Below, in pieces: positions 11,580 through 24,299 of a DNA stretch of 64,000 nucleotides. A program made the translations under genes and the position numbers. This DNA is from Cyathus striatus (lineage: Eukaryota > Basidiomycota > Agaricomycetes > Agaricales > Nidulariaceae), in assembly GCA_025738555.1 (NCBI GenBank), contig JAOVFP010000002.1, positions 7,936,001 through 8,000,000 of the forward strand. The letters run 5' to 3'. The notes beneath the pieces are model-generated. The model saw nothing but the letters and a program-made list of their open reading frames with translations. It was not told the origin of the DNA and did not search any database. The number at the start of each line of letters is the position of its first letter. Position 1 is the stretch's first letter.

Positions 11580-12991
11580 TTATCGAACCCCTTTCTCAAC
11601 GAAAGACGTAATGTGCCTTACAACTTCCCCAGCATGCGTAACCGTCAAATCATGACCCGCCCCCGGAACAACCACCACCTCTGATATCTCACGCGTAACA
11701 GGAGGAAGAAGAGCGTGGATCTTCCTAGCATAGTGCGGCGCTACAATTCGATCTCTATCTCCCTGCACCAAGTACAATTCGTCATTCAGCATTTGTGACT
11801 GAAATGTTGAGAGCGTACCTGTAGAATCAGCACCTTCCTCCCTATCATCTCGTCGGAACTAAACGATTTCTTTTCACCACGTATGGGACCGTCTCTGAGG
11901 GAGGAGGATACCGCCGTGTTGTAGTATGGTAAGAGGGAGGATTGGAGGCGGACGATCTGTGGGAGGTGAGGCTCGGAGCGGGTTAGGGAGGAGGGTGGTA
12001 TGACAAACCTCGATTATGGGTGGGACTGTACTTTCGTCCTCCGTTGTCTGTGTTGGGCTGAGTATATTTCTGAAGTAGCTCTACAAAGATAAGGATGATT
12101 AGCGTGTCCCGTTGTGGAATAACATGCTTACCATCAAAGGAACGCTAGATAACACGCTCTGTAAGATCGGTGACGATAAGAACCTGGCAGTCGCTGAAAG
12201 TGGCTATTTACGGGCGTTACTAACAAACATGTTCGTGAAAGCATGTATACGCACCTCCATAATCCCAGCAGAAGCGATCAACACAACGTTCTCATCGACA
12301 AGTTGCGGGAATTGGGCTGTGAATGCAGCTGCAATTCCTCCTCCCTAGCAAACACGATGGGACGTAGTAAGTCACACAACGATCGACAAGATGGGTAAAC
12401 TACTGACCATAGAGAACCCCACTATGATAGCCCTATCCCACTTCAGATACTGCATCAGCAGCGCGAGCTGCGTCGTGTATAAAGCCGTGTGGTATGTCAT
12501 CCTGGGAGCATCTGAGTATCCGCGCCCGTATAGATCTATCGTGAAGTCTCAATGATAAGCTCGAAGGGCCTAAGTTGATAAGACAAGACGAACCATAAAC
12601 AAGGACGCGATATCCCTTCTTTGCAAGAGCAGTAGCAACGCCCTTCCATACGATAGCAGGTATCGTAAGTCCATGTATAAGAACGATCTACCGTTCAACG
12701 TTCATCATAAGCCTTCTCCTCAAACAAGAACCGATAACCGAACAAACACACCTTCCTCCCATCCTCAGGTCCCAAAACCCAGTATCTCACCTTTCCCCAG
12801 GGAAGCCGCACGTAGTTCCCGCCTTCATAGAAATCTTCAGGGTACACCTCCCATGATTTCGATGTACGTGGAAGGCTTGATAGCCCTGGATGGACATAGA
12901 GCGGTTCTGATGATGTTGTTGAGAGCTTATAGAGCGGCGGTAGGAGTACGAGGAGGAGGGATAAGGAGATCAGGGGTAGTGTTGAGGACAT
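11580..12991 (-). CDS. alpha/beta hydrolase, N-terminally anchored
   Basis: Eight exons: complement of join(11580..11762, 11819..11956, 12009..12080, 12132..12193, 12251..12344, 12408..12535, 12594..12687, 12752..12991). All junctions are GT-AG and keep phase, giving 336 residues. The N-terminus has a hydrophobic anchor (about residues 4-21) followed by the family segment YPEDFYEGGNYV...RYWVLGPEDG. The oxyanion strand IVLIHGLTIP, the nucleophile elbow VGFSMGG, the acid motif QGDRDRIV and the histidine motif GAGHDLTV are all present, so Ser, Asp and His of the triad are intact. Substrate unknown. It probably sits at a membrane or in the secretory pathway. It is the surviving copy of a duplicated pair: the other lies dead at 9520-10160. 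It is convergent with the second HTH gene. Confidence 0.85.
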
Positions 12992-12999
12992 GTGGGACG

Positions 13000-13930
13000 A
13001 ATCAATGACGGGAGTGAGTAGAGGCGGCCTGGGTAGGTAAAGAGGATGGTAGCGTGAGATTCATGGGAGGTGGGAGCGAGAGAACGTACGGCGTGGAAAT
13101 GTTTCTTTCCCATGCGATAGTTGACATGTTGATATGATCACATGGGCGGAGGGCTTTCTATGAGCTGGGGAGGAGAGTAGACGGGACGGAGGTCCATCTG
13201 TACCATTCTAAGTAATGATGATACCATCAGTGCAAAAGTTACACTTGGGAAGTAGAAAAGCTGACCTTGAGCAACGTAGTAGTTGTATTGCTCAACAACA
13301 CCTCTATCATCTCGTCACCGATATCCTCCTCCTCCCCCACCAATACGTTCATCACTGGCAGAGCCTCAGGGTACAACCACACAGCCTCCTCCCTCTCATA
13401 GGCCTCGAACAAAACAGTGTCTTCTCCTCTAGTCTTTCAATGTCCTTCACTCGCCTGCAAATCTTGTATATGGATATGTTCTAAGCCAACCCTGGAGAAC
13501 GTAGTCAAATAGGAAGTAACAGCACCACGAGTTGGGGGGAGACGCACCTAACAGCAATCCAAACCACTTTCACTCTCCCTCGCGTAGTACAACTTCAGAG
13601 CCCTCTAAACTCTCCACTACGGATGGGCATTTCATTCCCCTCTGCACTTTAACGAGACATGAAATCGTGAATAGTTATGGGTTGCTCAGGTGAAACTGGA
13701 CGGAAGATTGAACTAGGCGTGTATGGAGCACGTGAGGATGCTGACATTGAAAAAGTTCTCACACTACACGTGTACAGTACTAGGCGCGCAGCGGCGCTTC
13801 GGTTCAAGCGCTCTGAACATTTTGGGGCACTTTATCAGTTAGTTAAATAAACACTGTGACTGATAATCGAAAAGGAAAATATATTATTTCTAAAAAATAA
13901 AGATCCCATAAGAATAGGATGGATGATGTA
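13000..13930. other. mostly unassigned DNA, possible gene relic on minus strand
   Basis: Upstream region of the hydrolase. Around 13190-13235, GTCCATCTGTACC...ATACCATCAG resembles the duplication seam at 10158-10195, so the duplicated block may once have reached here. On the minus strand at 13230-13470, a frame with KDIERLEE and VWLYPEALPVMNVLVGEEED looks protein-like, but it has no start, no family and no continuation. I treat it as a relic. Confidence 0.3.
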
Positions 13931-13939
13931 CGTACAGCT

Positions 13940-14889
13940 TCAAACAGTTTCATCGGGATGAACTACAAGCTTCATTCCAGAAACTTGATCATTCTCCAAT
14001 CTCTTAAGACCTTCAGGTATTCCAGCAAGCCCACCAGGAACTACTTCCCTTTTATTGGGCTACATAGAACTCTGTTATTTAATGCTAAATAAAAGAAAAA
14101 CAGGTGACTTACAACCACGACCCCGCGTTCCAAGAGCGACGTAACGACACTATACAGTCCCTTGACGACATCAGCATTCTGAGGCGCATTGACGAATGAC
14201 CGGACGATTGAAATCGTCTTTCCAGAGCCTTCTGTCTCATTAATTCCAGAAGGAAGGAGAAGAGCTATCTTTCCTCTATCAACAAGAAGATCGTATCCAG
14301 CTTGCTGCGTCACATCTTTCAATGAAATAGCGTCGTATACAAACTTGATTGGGCTGGGAGTGATCTTCGCAACTTCTGTTGCAAGAGAAGTTATGGGGAT
14401 GAAACGGTCTATGAGGTGAGCCGCTCCGAGTGACGTGAGGAATGGTTCGTGTTTGAGTGATGCGGTTGTGATTATTGGGGAAAACCCAGAGAATTTTGCG
14501 AGTTGGATGACTAGATAAGTATTACAGTAAACGGTTGTTTTTGTTGAAAAGTAATTATAAACTCACCGAATTGCCCTACAGAACTTGCACCTCCTATAAT
14601 GACAATTGGCGTATTAGCGTATTTCCCTTCAGCGGATGGATAATTCGGTGCAACAAGGTTGAATCCGTAAGGTTCAGTATTATACAGCCCTATCCATGCA
14701 CTGAACAAGCATGTAGGGAAAGTCGCCGCTTGATCATATGACAATCCCGCTGGAATCTAGTTTACGAACATGTCATATCGTTAGTAAAGTGGGAAGGGTA
14801 TGTTACTAACCTTAGCAGCTCTACTGGAAGGACATATAGCATATTGCTGAAAGGTATTTCCACGGTTCGTAACATCACCTTCAAAGAAC
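13940..14889 (-). pseudogene. zinc-type alcohol dehydrogenase / enoyl reductase-like, N-terminus missing
   Basis: Four exons can be joined in phase: 13940-14059, 14113-14510, 14567-14756 and 14811-14889 (complement), about 262 residues. They read FFEGDVTNRGNTFQQYA, the cofactor motif IIGGASSVGQF of the Rossmann fold, the segment KFVYDAISLKDVT, and the family C-terminus EVVPGGLAGIPEG...SGMKLVVHP. Members of this medium-chain reductase group (toxD-like or trans-enoyl reductase-like) are about 345-350 residues. The first 85-90 residues, the GroES-like start, cannot be found upstream: frames there close and no acceptor or donor pair rescues them. It is thus probably a 5'-truncated gene, or its first exons were replaced. 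The remaining part has no stop or frameshift, so the loss looks recent. Confidence 0.65.
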
Positions 14890-15076
14890 CTAAAAATCAC
14901 TTCATAAATATGCACTAACATCGCAGAATGAAATTAAGCATCACCCACTGTAATTACAGGGAACGCAAGCACCGCTCGGCTAGCGTACCTCCGTTCCCCA
15001 CAGACAGGGTAGCGTACAGAGAGAATATATTGGTTTTGACACAACAACGAGTTCTCTGAGTACGCGAAGCGCCCAT

Positions 15077-15101
15077 AAGCGCTAGAATCCCGCTAGCGCT
15101 T
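15077..15101. repeat. perfect 9-bp hairpin near the broken end
   Basis: AAGCGCTAG, a 7-nt loop, then CTAGCGCTT. It lies in the GC-richer DNA just upstream of the truncated reductase gene, close to where its N-terminal exons should be. Confidence 0.4.
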
Positions 15102-15234
15102 CTTGAACTGCGAACGCCCTCGAACCTTTAAAGACTACTGTTGGATCACCAATAATATCTTTAGAATTAGTTGTTTACTACATCGCGTTGTAGCTAACTT
15201 AGGGTAATCTACTAGTAGTCCCGCAGTAGCACCA

Positions 15235-15805
<571 letters not shown>

Positions 15806-16028
15806 GCTAGGATGGTTATCAACTGTGGTTAGTATGAGTAATAAACTCGAATGCCTTTCAGAACAACATACGTATCTGTAAAATAAAGAGCAAAAGTAAG
15901 CTCTTTGATGAACGAAAGTAACAAACCGGAAATGCTTACAAGGGGTAGATTTCTGTAGAGTGAAAAAAATAGAGGACGGTGGTGGTTGAAGGAGAAGAAG
16001 AAATAGGGAAGCAACGCTGTCACTCGGT

Positions 16029-16036
16029 CTTATATA
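16029..16036 (-). promoter_or_regulatory. TATA box of the polyubiquitin gene
   Basis: The minus strand reads TATATAAG about 225 bp upstream of the start codon. The space between holds a likely 5'UTR intron (donor GTAAGC near 15937, acceptor TTTACAG near 15877). Leader introns are common in fungal polyubiquitin genes. Confidence 0.5.
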
Positions 16037-16374
16037 GTGCTCGTCACATCACAATTATAATTGAAAGCGATTCGAGGGGTAAGGTATTGAATACCGTATT
16101 GATACAGATCGCTCATAACATTCAGTGATTTTGAATTATGATCTGTATTAATCATTTAATAAAAAATTAATCAATTCTATTACGATCCTACTATTCAAAT
16201 TCTAGCGGAACATGCCCATAGCCATACCGTACCTCTCCGATATGTACAACATGTAACGCTCACCTCTTCATGTACCTTCCAGAACCCTTAGTGACACACT
16301 GCTGTGCAACCTGTTCTTTACAAAGCCTTTACAACCTAAGGAACAACGTTTATTCCACTGGATCCAAGCTTTAG

Positions 16375-17024
16375 TTGATTCTCGCCTCCATATCAGAAGC
16401 AGAATCACATATAGCTCGAATCGAAAAGAAAATCAAGCGCAATCAATATTATCGGAGCCGACATGGAGACCAACTGCGACGATATGATCTCAACGTGTCT
16501 GTGATGGTGCAACGGAGTCTCCTTGCGCCTATCCGGAAACTTCCCGATGGATTGTTGATGAAGATATTCTATCTCTGTTGAGCACAGCAAACTTAAACAA
16601 TATCCCGTGTATGCTACCCCTGGCGGATACTCGTCATTTCAAGTCCTGTACTCTGGTCACAGATCTTTATTTTAGATGAACCATTACGAATGCGAATTAC
16701 ATGCACCATCTTGTTGCGCAATACGTGCAGAGATCATCTTCCATTCCTCTAGAAATTCGCATCGAACCCTGAGTTGCAGTACCTCAGTTGGGCGGGGGGT
16801 GTCCACAGGAGCTTTCTCGTTGTGCGCATAGATGGGAGACGGTATCAATTGGTATAGATCTACTGCGGGAACTCATGGATCGCTTGCCACGAGACATCGT
16901 ATTGTCCAGCTTAAAGTCCCTGTTCGTGGACGGTTGCATCCAGAAAGGCACTACGATGATGAAGTTTAAACCCGCCCCTTTACTTCAGTACTTAATATTT
17001 GTTCAAATTAGGAATCCTTACTAA
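16375..17024 (+). pseudogene. F-box protein pseudogene
   Basis: The first frame (16375-16581) holds the layout of basidiomycete F-box proteins: an N-terminal coiled segment (HIARIEKKIKRNQYYRSR) and then the F-box core LLAPIRKLPDGLLMKIFYLC. It stops directly after the core. The following 200 bp still read like the next F-box part (a CxxWRxL-like segment) but only by changing frame. A second frame at 16788-17024 continues with RWETVSIGIDLLREL and a leucine-rich-like stretch. Several frameshifts and stops separate these parts. F-box proteins bring substrates to SCF ubiquitin ligases, but this copy cannot make one. Confidence 0.65.
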
Positions 17025-17358
17025 CCATTCCGGGAAATTTCCTGGTCACAAATTACGACATTCTACTGCTCCACCAATACATTCTCTCGTTATGAGCTTC
17101 GTTCAGTCTTGATCTGAAAGTGCTAAAATCGATGGGTCTACCCTTGGGGTACAACAGTGCACTTTGGAATTCTCCCGAGACAGCGAGCGTGAAGATATTG
17201 GATTTAAATGATGTGTCATATCACCGATAGAAACTTCTCGGTGACTTAGACAAGATGTTGTATTATAATGCGCGAATAAAAAAGATTTGGTAGACTATTG
17301 TAATAATTTAAGACTCGAATTCACAGCAATTGATACATAGTACATCTCGGTGTGGCTT

Positions 17359-17970
17359 TCACAACATCAATTTCTCCTTAACAACATCCACAATAACACC
17401 ATTTTCACGTCTATTCAACCACCAATAGCGATCAGCCGCATATTCCCAATCTCCCTTCTCCTCCCGGAACTTCTCCTGCAACTCAAACTTCTTCTTCAGT
17501 ACAGTCCTCATCGGAATGTTCTCTCCCCTCGTATAAAATGACACAATTTCCAACCCAAGATTATCGAATGCGAACGAGAATAGGATGTCCAATATCTCCA
17601 CCGCGTAGCCGTTCCCTCGAATAGCTGGATCACTATCGATCATGATGCCCAATTCGCCAAAATTCGTGCTGAAGTCGAGGCTTTGGAAGCCTGTGTCACC
17701 GATGACAGTGTCGTTGGCTTTATTGACGATGACGAGAATTAAAGATGAGATGTATGATTCCTTGCGCCATTGTTCGATGGTAGAATAGGTTCCTTCGAGC
17801 GTGCACTTGTCAGATTGAAGGAAGGGAACGTAGGTATTGCAAAGTGGATCTTTTGCACGAGTGAATAGATTCACTGCGTCGGTTGAATGAGGTGAGCGAA
17901 GGTATACTCTCGATGTGGGAGAGGTAGATGAGAGCTTGACGAGCGTTGGTGAAATTTCGGTGGACGTCAT
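17359..17970 (-). CDS. GNAT-family N-acetyltransferase (RimJ/RimL-like)
   Basis: One exon, 203 residues, complete. The N-terminal strand VYLRSPHSTDAVNLF and the following residues fit the GNAT_3 (RimJ/RimL type) fold. DTVIGDTGF is the typical strand before motif A, and motif A itself reads SDPAIRGNGYAVEIL with the R-G-N-G-Y/A pyrophosphate loop that binds acetyl-CoA. The C-terminal part EIVSFYTRGENIPMRTVLKKKFEL matches motif B (NxxMxxVLKKxGF, here with Phe-Glu in place of Gly-Phe). Substrate unknown. It is likely cytosolic, as no signal peptide is seen. The neighbours on each side are an F-box pseudogene and an M20 peptidase, without operon-like spacing. Confidence 0.85.
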   Translation of the reverse strand: MTSTEISPTLVKLSSTSPTSRVYLRSPHSTDAVNLFTRAKDPLCNTYVPFLQSDKCTLEGTYSTIEQWRKESYISSLILVIVNKANDTVIGDTGFQSLDFSTNFGELGIMIDSDPAIRGNGYAVEILDILFSFAFDNLGLEIVSFYTRGENIPMRTVLKKKFELQEKFREEKGDWEYAADRYWWLNRRENGVIVDVVKEKLML

Positions 17971-18801
17971 TGATGAGTGATTGGTTCTCTACCCGTACCG
18001 CACTGTTCTAATAGTCTTGAGGTCATGACTCGACGAAGCCTATCGATCTATTTCCATCAATGCATCACCCATGACTCCGACTCCTAATGTTTCGGTTGCG
18101 GTGTGCGCTGGTGTGCGAGGTTATGGGTGTAGCCGGTATGGTGGCACATGCCGGGGTAGGTCGAAGAATATGACAAAGCCGATTGTGATTAACCGTAAGG
18201 GGATACATAATTAATGCAATAAGTACATAAGTAGCCTGCATGGTTCAACAGCGCACCGAGACTGTAATCCATCAACGAACAGAGACAAAATCTGCTCGTA
18301 TGCTAGAAAATAAGGGGAATTACTATGTCCGCTGAACTGTTAGGGATTGTTGTGAAAGAGACGCAGTAGATATGCATTTTAGAGAGGAGAGGAAGTCGTG
18401 TTTTGTCGCTGAAATATCAAGAAAGGAGAACATCCCGCATAGCGTAAGTTTTCATAGTCTTATAATTCTAATTCAGCTTACTGCTGAGAACTGTACTAGT
18501 AATCAGAATCTGAAACTCGAGAATTCGAATAGACCAGAGTTCTCTTTCAGTACTAGTACTAGCACCCAGAACTATCTGAACCTTACAATTCGCTATCGAA
18601 ACAGTGCTCACAAAAACTCTTCTAAGTCTTACACTACACAGTAGAAAAATCCGAATATCGTCCAGGAGCTAAATTCAAAAATCGTGCAGTTCACGCTGTG
18701 CGGTTATAAGGCATTCCTAAAGCTCCAATGACTTATCATCGGCTTGTAAAATCAGCTCTGTTTTGGGAGAAATCAGAAAATCTTAAGAACCAGATATAAA
18801 A
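17971..18801. other. intergenic DNA
   Basis: Upstream region of the acetyltransferase and downstream region of the peptidase. A frame at 18372-18644 is rich in Ser, Thr and Asn and shows no family, so it is left out. No RNA gene or repeat is seen. Confidence 0.4.
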
Positions 18802-21274
18802 CTACTTACCAGTGAAAAAGCGTATTCCGTCCACATGCCCACTTGTCACTGTGAGTTACGTGGTGTCAATCAGTTTAAGGCTCGTTAACAGTGAAATATA
18901 GAAGAGTACGTACTGATTTTCTCATCAACCGTGTGCGCGTTAAGTCTAAGCAGAATTGCATATAAGCTACCTCTAGTATGAATGGAACGAATACATCACG
19001 TACCTGCTACCAACACGAGCCGGACTCCAGCGGTATATGTTCTCGGAACTTTACCTATAGTTAGTAGTATGCGCAATGTAAATGTTACGGTGTACTTACA
19101 GGTCCAACTGTCATAAACGGTGCTTAAGTTACTAGTAACTTAAGTATATAGAAGTATGATAGACTTACGTAGTATCGAGTATCTGTGTAAGTCACTTGGT
19201 AAGCATTTATTTCATATCCAACGTTGTATGACTTTACCTGTATTCCCGGTCATAGCACTAGGCGCAGAAATCACATCACTTCCGAAAGATGCTTGAACAG
19301 CCCGTGCAAATACACCCCACGCAGGCGATGCAAGAGTGAAAGGTGAGATGGGGGTTGGATCACTACTCTCCTCCGCCCATGTGACACTGATATTTCCGAT
19401 GGGGGATTCAGAAAATGATGTTCCGTTAAGGCGGAGAGAGTATGCCTGTGCGATTGGTTCTATCAAGTTGAGGTAAATATTCTGGACTTCTTCGACTGAA
19501 CATATATGTTAGTAGTTTATCTTTCCTTTATAGAATATCTTACCAGAACTGAAGATATCGATCCTGGAATTGAACGTGACAACTGCACTCTCTGCAAGAG
19601 CATTGACCTTACACATGTCAACAAAATAGGCAGATATGAATTTAAACGAGGTCTCATCACCTTTATTCCTGCGTTAAATAATGTAGCAGCCTTCGAAGTC
19701 TGCACCATATACCTATTCTGCGGGGTAGTTTGAGCGAATTTCTCAGCTACAGCTTTCATGTCTGGATTGCTCGACGAGATAGCTTGCTTGATCCAGTGTG
19801 GAACCTCGGATTTGTCTCCGTGTTGAGCTATGCATGAGAGATATCCCCAGATCGGACTGGACTTTTCGACGCGAGGTTGGAATGCATTAGAGTCCCTGAT
19901 AGCGAGCAACGTTAATAAACTCGGTGAAGGAAGAAGAAATGATGCACATACTCGATAGCGGATACAATCTTAGAGAGTATACCAATTGTGGTGTATCGTG
20001 ACGGCACCGATGAGCTTAATTGTGAATTAGAGTGATTTAGAGTGGCAGTGCAATCATAAACAACCGACGTACTGTCCTCCAAGCATATCAACTTCAATAA
20101 TAGCATTCTGAAGCATTGTTGGTCAATATAATGGAACAGAGAGTGGACTCAACTTACCGTGTACCCTTTCTCAGCGATTCCAGGAAGCGCTACTTGTACA
20201 CCGTATTGCGTATCCAAACCCATTCCACCCTCATCAACAATCATACCGATACCATTCTTCCCATATATACCCTTTAGATGTTTATCAATGTTAACTGCTC
20301 CAGAAAATCCGCTTATTTCTTCGTCTTGTCCAAAAGCGAGAACTATGCACGTAATCAATAACGTATTCGTCGGGAGGTCTAGACAGAAGACTTGCTGAGA
20401 GTGCGTGTTGGCTTCCATCCGCTATTCAACATGTGCTCGACGGCAGTCATTAGCGCAATGAGATTGTTCTTGCAATCGGATGATCCACGACCGTAGATCC
20501 ACCCGCCATCAATGACACCGTCGAATGGAGGATGGGTCCACCTATCGAGAGATGTGATACTAACGTACAGAAGTTGACGTTGAGTGAACTTGAGGGTAAT
20601 GATAATAGTAACTTACGCAGGAACGACATCCTGATGCGCTGTAAGCAGGAGGGGTTTAAGAGAAGAGTCTGATCCTTTGAATGTGTAGATCAATGAGTAG
20701 CCTCCGACAATTGTCAAGTTTGTCTCTTTGTGGCTGATTCCGCTTAGTACTGCAGTTTATATAGAGTGAACGGATACGTACATAACAGGATACGTCTTAA
20801 ACAAGTATTTGTGGAAATCTGCGAAGGGCGCCCAACGTTCGTCACTTTCAACAGGACCCATATCATCATATGTCCTGTATATGTAGGTGTAAGCTTTTCG
20901 TCTCGCACATGCAAGCTTATAGAGACGTACATTGTTGGAATCTTAATCGCGCCTGACAACCTCTTCGCACTCTCTTCCAAGAACTCTGGGGCGGAATAAG
21001 CTTGGGAGTAGTTGGATTGAGATGCCGCTGGTTCGGGTTGTAAACATATGTCTTCGTTAACTCCCATCTCCAACGAGACGTTCGATATCAACCTGTGGCA
21101 GTCACTGAAGGGAGACCATCTATAGAGAGCTAAACATGTAGTTCCTATAGCTAGCAGCTTCCATGTAAAACTGTATACAGACGAAGATTGGTTAGGAGAG
21201 TTATGAAGCGGTAACCTGCCCATTGTCGATACCGAGAGGTCGAGGGAAGGGCAAGAGATGGGTAGCGTACACAC
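18802..21274 (-). CDS. M20 zinc carboxypeptidase (carboxypeptidase S / Gly-X type)
   Basis: A many-exon gene whose pieces are colinear on the minus strand. The N-terminus has a membrane anchor (FTWKLLAIGTTCLALYRW), then CLQPEPA and APEFLEESAKRLSGAIKIPT. Later exons give the first metal ligand in LLLTAHQDVVP, the bridging Asp in YGRGSSDCKNN, the catalytic Glu pair in FGQDEEISGFSG and DEGGMGLDT. The dimerisation region has LLAIRDSNAFQPRVEKSSP, and the end holds NTDTRYY and NAHTVDEKI with the last histidine ligand. It stops after GIRFFTGK at 18802. Such enzymes remove C-terminal residues from peptides in the vacuole. Introns are about 45-65 nt. The start at 21274 or a downstream Met (21220) is undecided. 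The exon joins near 19140-18880 are the least sure. Confidence 0.8.
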
Positions 21275-21733
21275 GCTAAATGCTCTCTACATTATTAAGC
21301 GACGATTCCGAACTATCTAAATTCTCACACGATGCGTCACAAGGTGTCGTCAACAAATTTCGATTTGCAAGTCGATCACTCAGCATTGATTCGGATCAAA
21401 TTCACCGTAAATATTTTACGTAAGTAATAACTCCATCGCACTGAGGCCTTGAGGCATGACAATGGGTAATTGGGTACGTTCACACTTCAGAACAGTTTAG
21501 CGAAAGTTTAATCTCGAAAACACTTTATTGTACACAAACGACAGAATTACTTCAAACATTCCTTCATTCCTTTATTCATTTCATCAAAAACATTCCAGAA
21601 GACACAACAGGTCCAGACGGCACGGCTCCAGACGGTACAACTCCAGAAGGAATAATAATACTAGATCAGGAAACGCAAAGAACCTAACCAATCCCACACG
21701 CAACAAAATCAGCCAACCGCCACCATTCTAAGT

Positions 21734-22275
21734 TCAAAAAACACATACCTCCCCAGGACGAAGATTAGTGCATTCCGCATTCACATTAGGATTATTCTCA
21801 AGCAACAAAGCCAGGCTGATCCCAGAATCGTCCGCAATCTGATCGCAAGAATCTCCAGACTGCACAACGAAAACATCGGTGCAGTCTTCTTCCTCGGTAG
21901 CCAAGCACAGAAGCTGTCGGATTCGTTAAGAATGCAATTAATCAATGCGGTTGAGTTTGGATTTTACCTCTCCTACAAATAGGTTAGAGCACTCGGAGTT
22001 GATAGTTCCAGAGTTTACAGAGGCTAATTGGAAGCTGTCATATCGTACTTAAACCTTAATCGAGAGTTGGATTTTCATGAGGTGTACATACGAAGACACG
22101 CCTTCCTTTTCAGAGATCAAGTCGCAGGTGTCGCCCGCTTCAACAATATAGAACCTAATGCATTGAGCTTGTGCAGTGGCCACTAATACATGACTTAATA
22201 AGTCAATGTGCATCAATGAACTCGGTTGGACGTACGAAAGACTGAAGTCAAAGCAAAAGCGGCAAGAGAAAACAT
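21734..22275 (-). CDS. secreted double-LysM protein
   Basis: Four exons, complement of join(21734..21913, 21968..22034, 22092..22182, 22236..22275), all GT-AG and in phase, 125 residues. The signal peptide is MFSLAAFALTSVFLATAQA, with a clean cleavage after AQA. LysM 1 runs from FYIVEAGDTCDLIS to NLFVGE. LysM 2 runs from DVFVVQSGDSCDQIA to TNLRPGEVC. Each has the Y/F-x-V-x-x-G-D-(S/T)-C start and the N-x-x-C-x-N-L-x-x-G-E end, with cysteine pairs. LysM modules bind chitin or related glycans. Short secreted LysM-only proteins of fungi can hide chitin from hosts or protect the wall. The role here is inferred from domain content only. An intron cuts inside the signal peptide and another splits the first LysM. 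Confidence 0.85.
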
Positions 22276-23300
22276 GTTTATGAAAAGGTTAGGATGCGAT
22301 ATGTTGCCAGAAGAGATATGTATCTGGAACGAAGAAAAGACATACCATTCCCTATCCTCTTTATACCTATCCTGCATCCCCAAACCTGACTTTCTAATCC
22401 CATTGAACCACATGGATCTCTCGAGTGTGCGAGCTAGGAACAACAGCAGTACTATTACTAGCTCAACGGAAACTCACGAAACGCAAAAAACTTTCTAGCA
22501 TTGCGTACAGAAGTAACAGAAGGAACAGAAGTAGTTATGAGTGTATCCTTATATGTCATCACGGAACAGTATAGAATGCCGAAAAAAAACACTCGACAGC
22601 GATTCCGACTCTCGGGCCTGCGGCTTGCTTACCCTTAGGTTCAGTTGGAACTTTCGATGCTTAGATATATATTCTACAAGTTTAAGTTCTGAATACACAT
22701 ATGCCTATAGACACAATCCCTTCGTAAATGTAGTCGATTACTCTCTATTTCTTCACCTTAGCTTAATACCGGAAGGACTCGCTTGGACGCGACAGCGACT
22801 CGCATTCTCTCATTATTTGAACGAAGACGCACCACTGCAAACCGAAAGCCGAGACGAACAATTTCCTAAGCACATTGCCGACGGGCCGAGCTATACTTAG
22901 TGTCATAACTTCCGTGCTGAGTAGCGTGGTTGTCGGGTTTACCCATCGCAAATTGACTAAAAGCCGAACATCAGGTAGAAAATAAGAATATGTCATGCGA
23001 CCAGGTGCACGTTCGCGGTGATCTAATTTGGATGTAAGGATGAGAAACTATCTTGATGTTAACTTCGTATCAAGAACAGGAACGGGAATTTGCTATTGGC
23101 TTCTACATTTCAATTTTCCGCGGCATTAGAGTGCGGGAAGTCTGAAAGTATCGTCCCGCAGCTTTCGATTTGGCATGCATATCCAATTTCTGATTTATTT
23201 CGTTCTCACAATATATGTATATAACACAGGCTGTTCTAGATTACGTAGGTGTTCCAAAAGCTTTGTGGCATAAGTTGAAAATAGAGTAGTGTCAGCAAAT
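22276..23300. other. gene-free stretch
   Basis: Upstream of the LysM gene. Frames at 22541-22900 and 22763-22996 overlap on opposite strands and show no family. I see no gene here. Confidence 0.4.
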
Positions 23301-24145
23301 ATTTTCATATTAACTCCTGGCTATATGATCATGTGTTCTTATAAGCATGGAGTTTTATGATCACCTCTAAATTATATAGTGTTCTATACTATTAGTGATT
23401 GTAATAGTGATCATAAATGATCATTTAGGGATATAGGTGGTGTATTGGGGTGAATACTAGTACTGATGGGTTTCTATGGACTATTACTTGTTCTAATGGA
23501 TTTGTAAATGATCATAAGTGATCATTAGGTGGTGCAGGTGGCGTAATGGGATATTAGTGGTACTAATAGATTTGTAAGTGATCATAAGTGATCATTAGGT
23601 GATCTAGGTGGTGTAATGGGTTAATAGTGATACTAATAGATTCATAAGTGATCATATGTGATCATTAGGTGATCTAGATGGCGTAATGGATTATTAGTGG
23701 TACTAATGGATTCGTAAGTGATCATAAGTGATCATATATGTCACATGCATTGTGTATGTCACAGATGTCACGTTTGTTATGGATGTCACAGGTGTCACAG
23801 GTGTCACAAATGTCACATATATCGCATTTGTCACACTTTTACAGATGTCACATTTGTTATGGATGTCACATGTGTCACACTTTCACAGATGTCACAAATG
23901 TCACACTTTCGCATATGTCACACATGTTTGCATATGTCACACTTTCCCATATGTCATGTATATTACACTTGTTACACTTGTCATATTTGCTTTGTATGAC
24001 ACTCCTGTCATGTAGTCACATATGTCACACCATATCTATTACAACCATCATACTCATTACATGTCATACATCCCTTATGTGTCAATATTACACCTGTTAC
24101 ATTCTCACATCTGTCACACATATCACATTTCATTCTCATGACACC

Positions 24146-24299
24146 CTTGGTAAAAAGCAAAATTGGATATATCTCACACAGAGTCAAATGTAAGTCAAAT
24201 ATAAGGACCAAAAGTGAAACATGGTTGAACAATAGTGACACCTAACATGTGGTTACATTTGACTCTGTGTGACATTAACCAATTTTGAATTTTACCAAG
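24146..24299. repeat. internal inverted repeat, 47-bp arms
   Basis: CTTGGTAAAA...ATTGG...CACACAGAGTCAAATGTAA at 24146-24192 is mirrored at 24253-24299 with few mismatches and a 60-bp loop. It lies just inside the left arm of the palindromic element and could be the end of an older element or a subterminal hairpin. Confidence 0.65.
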
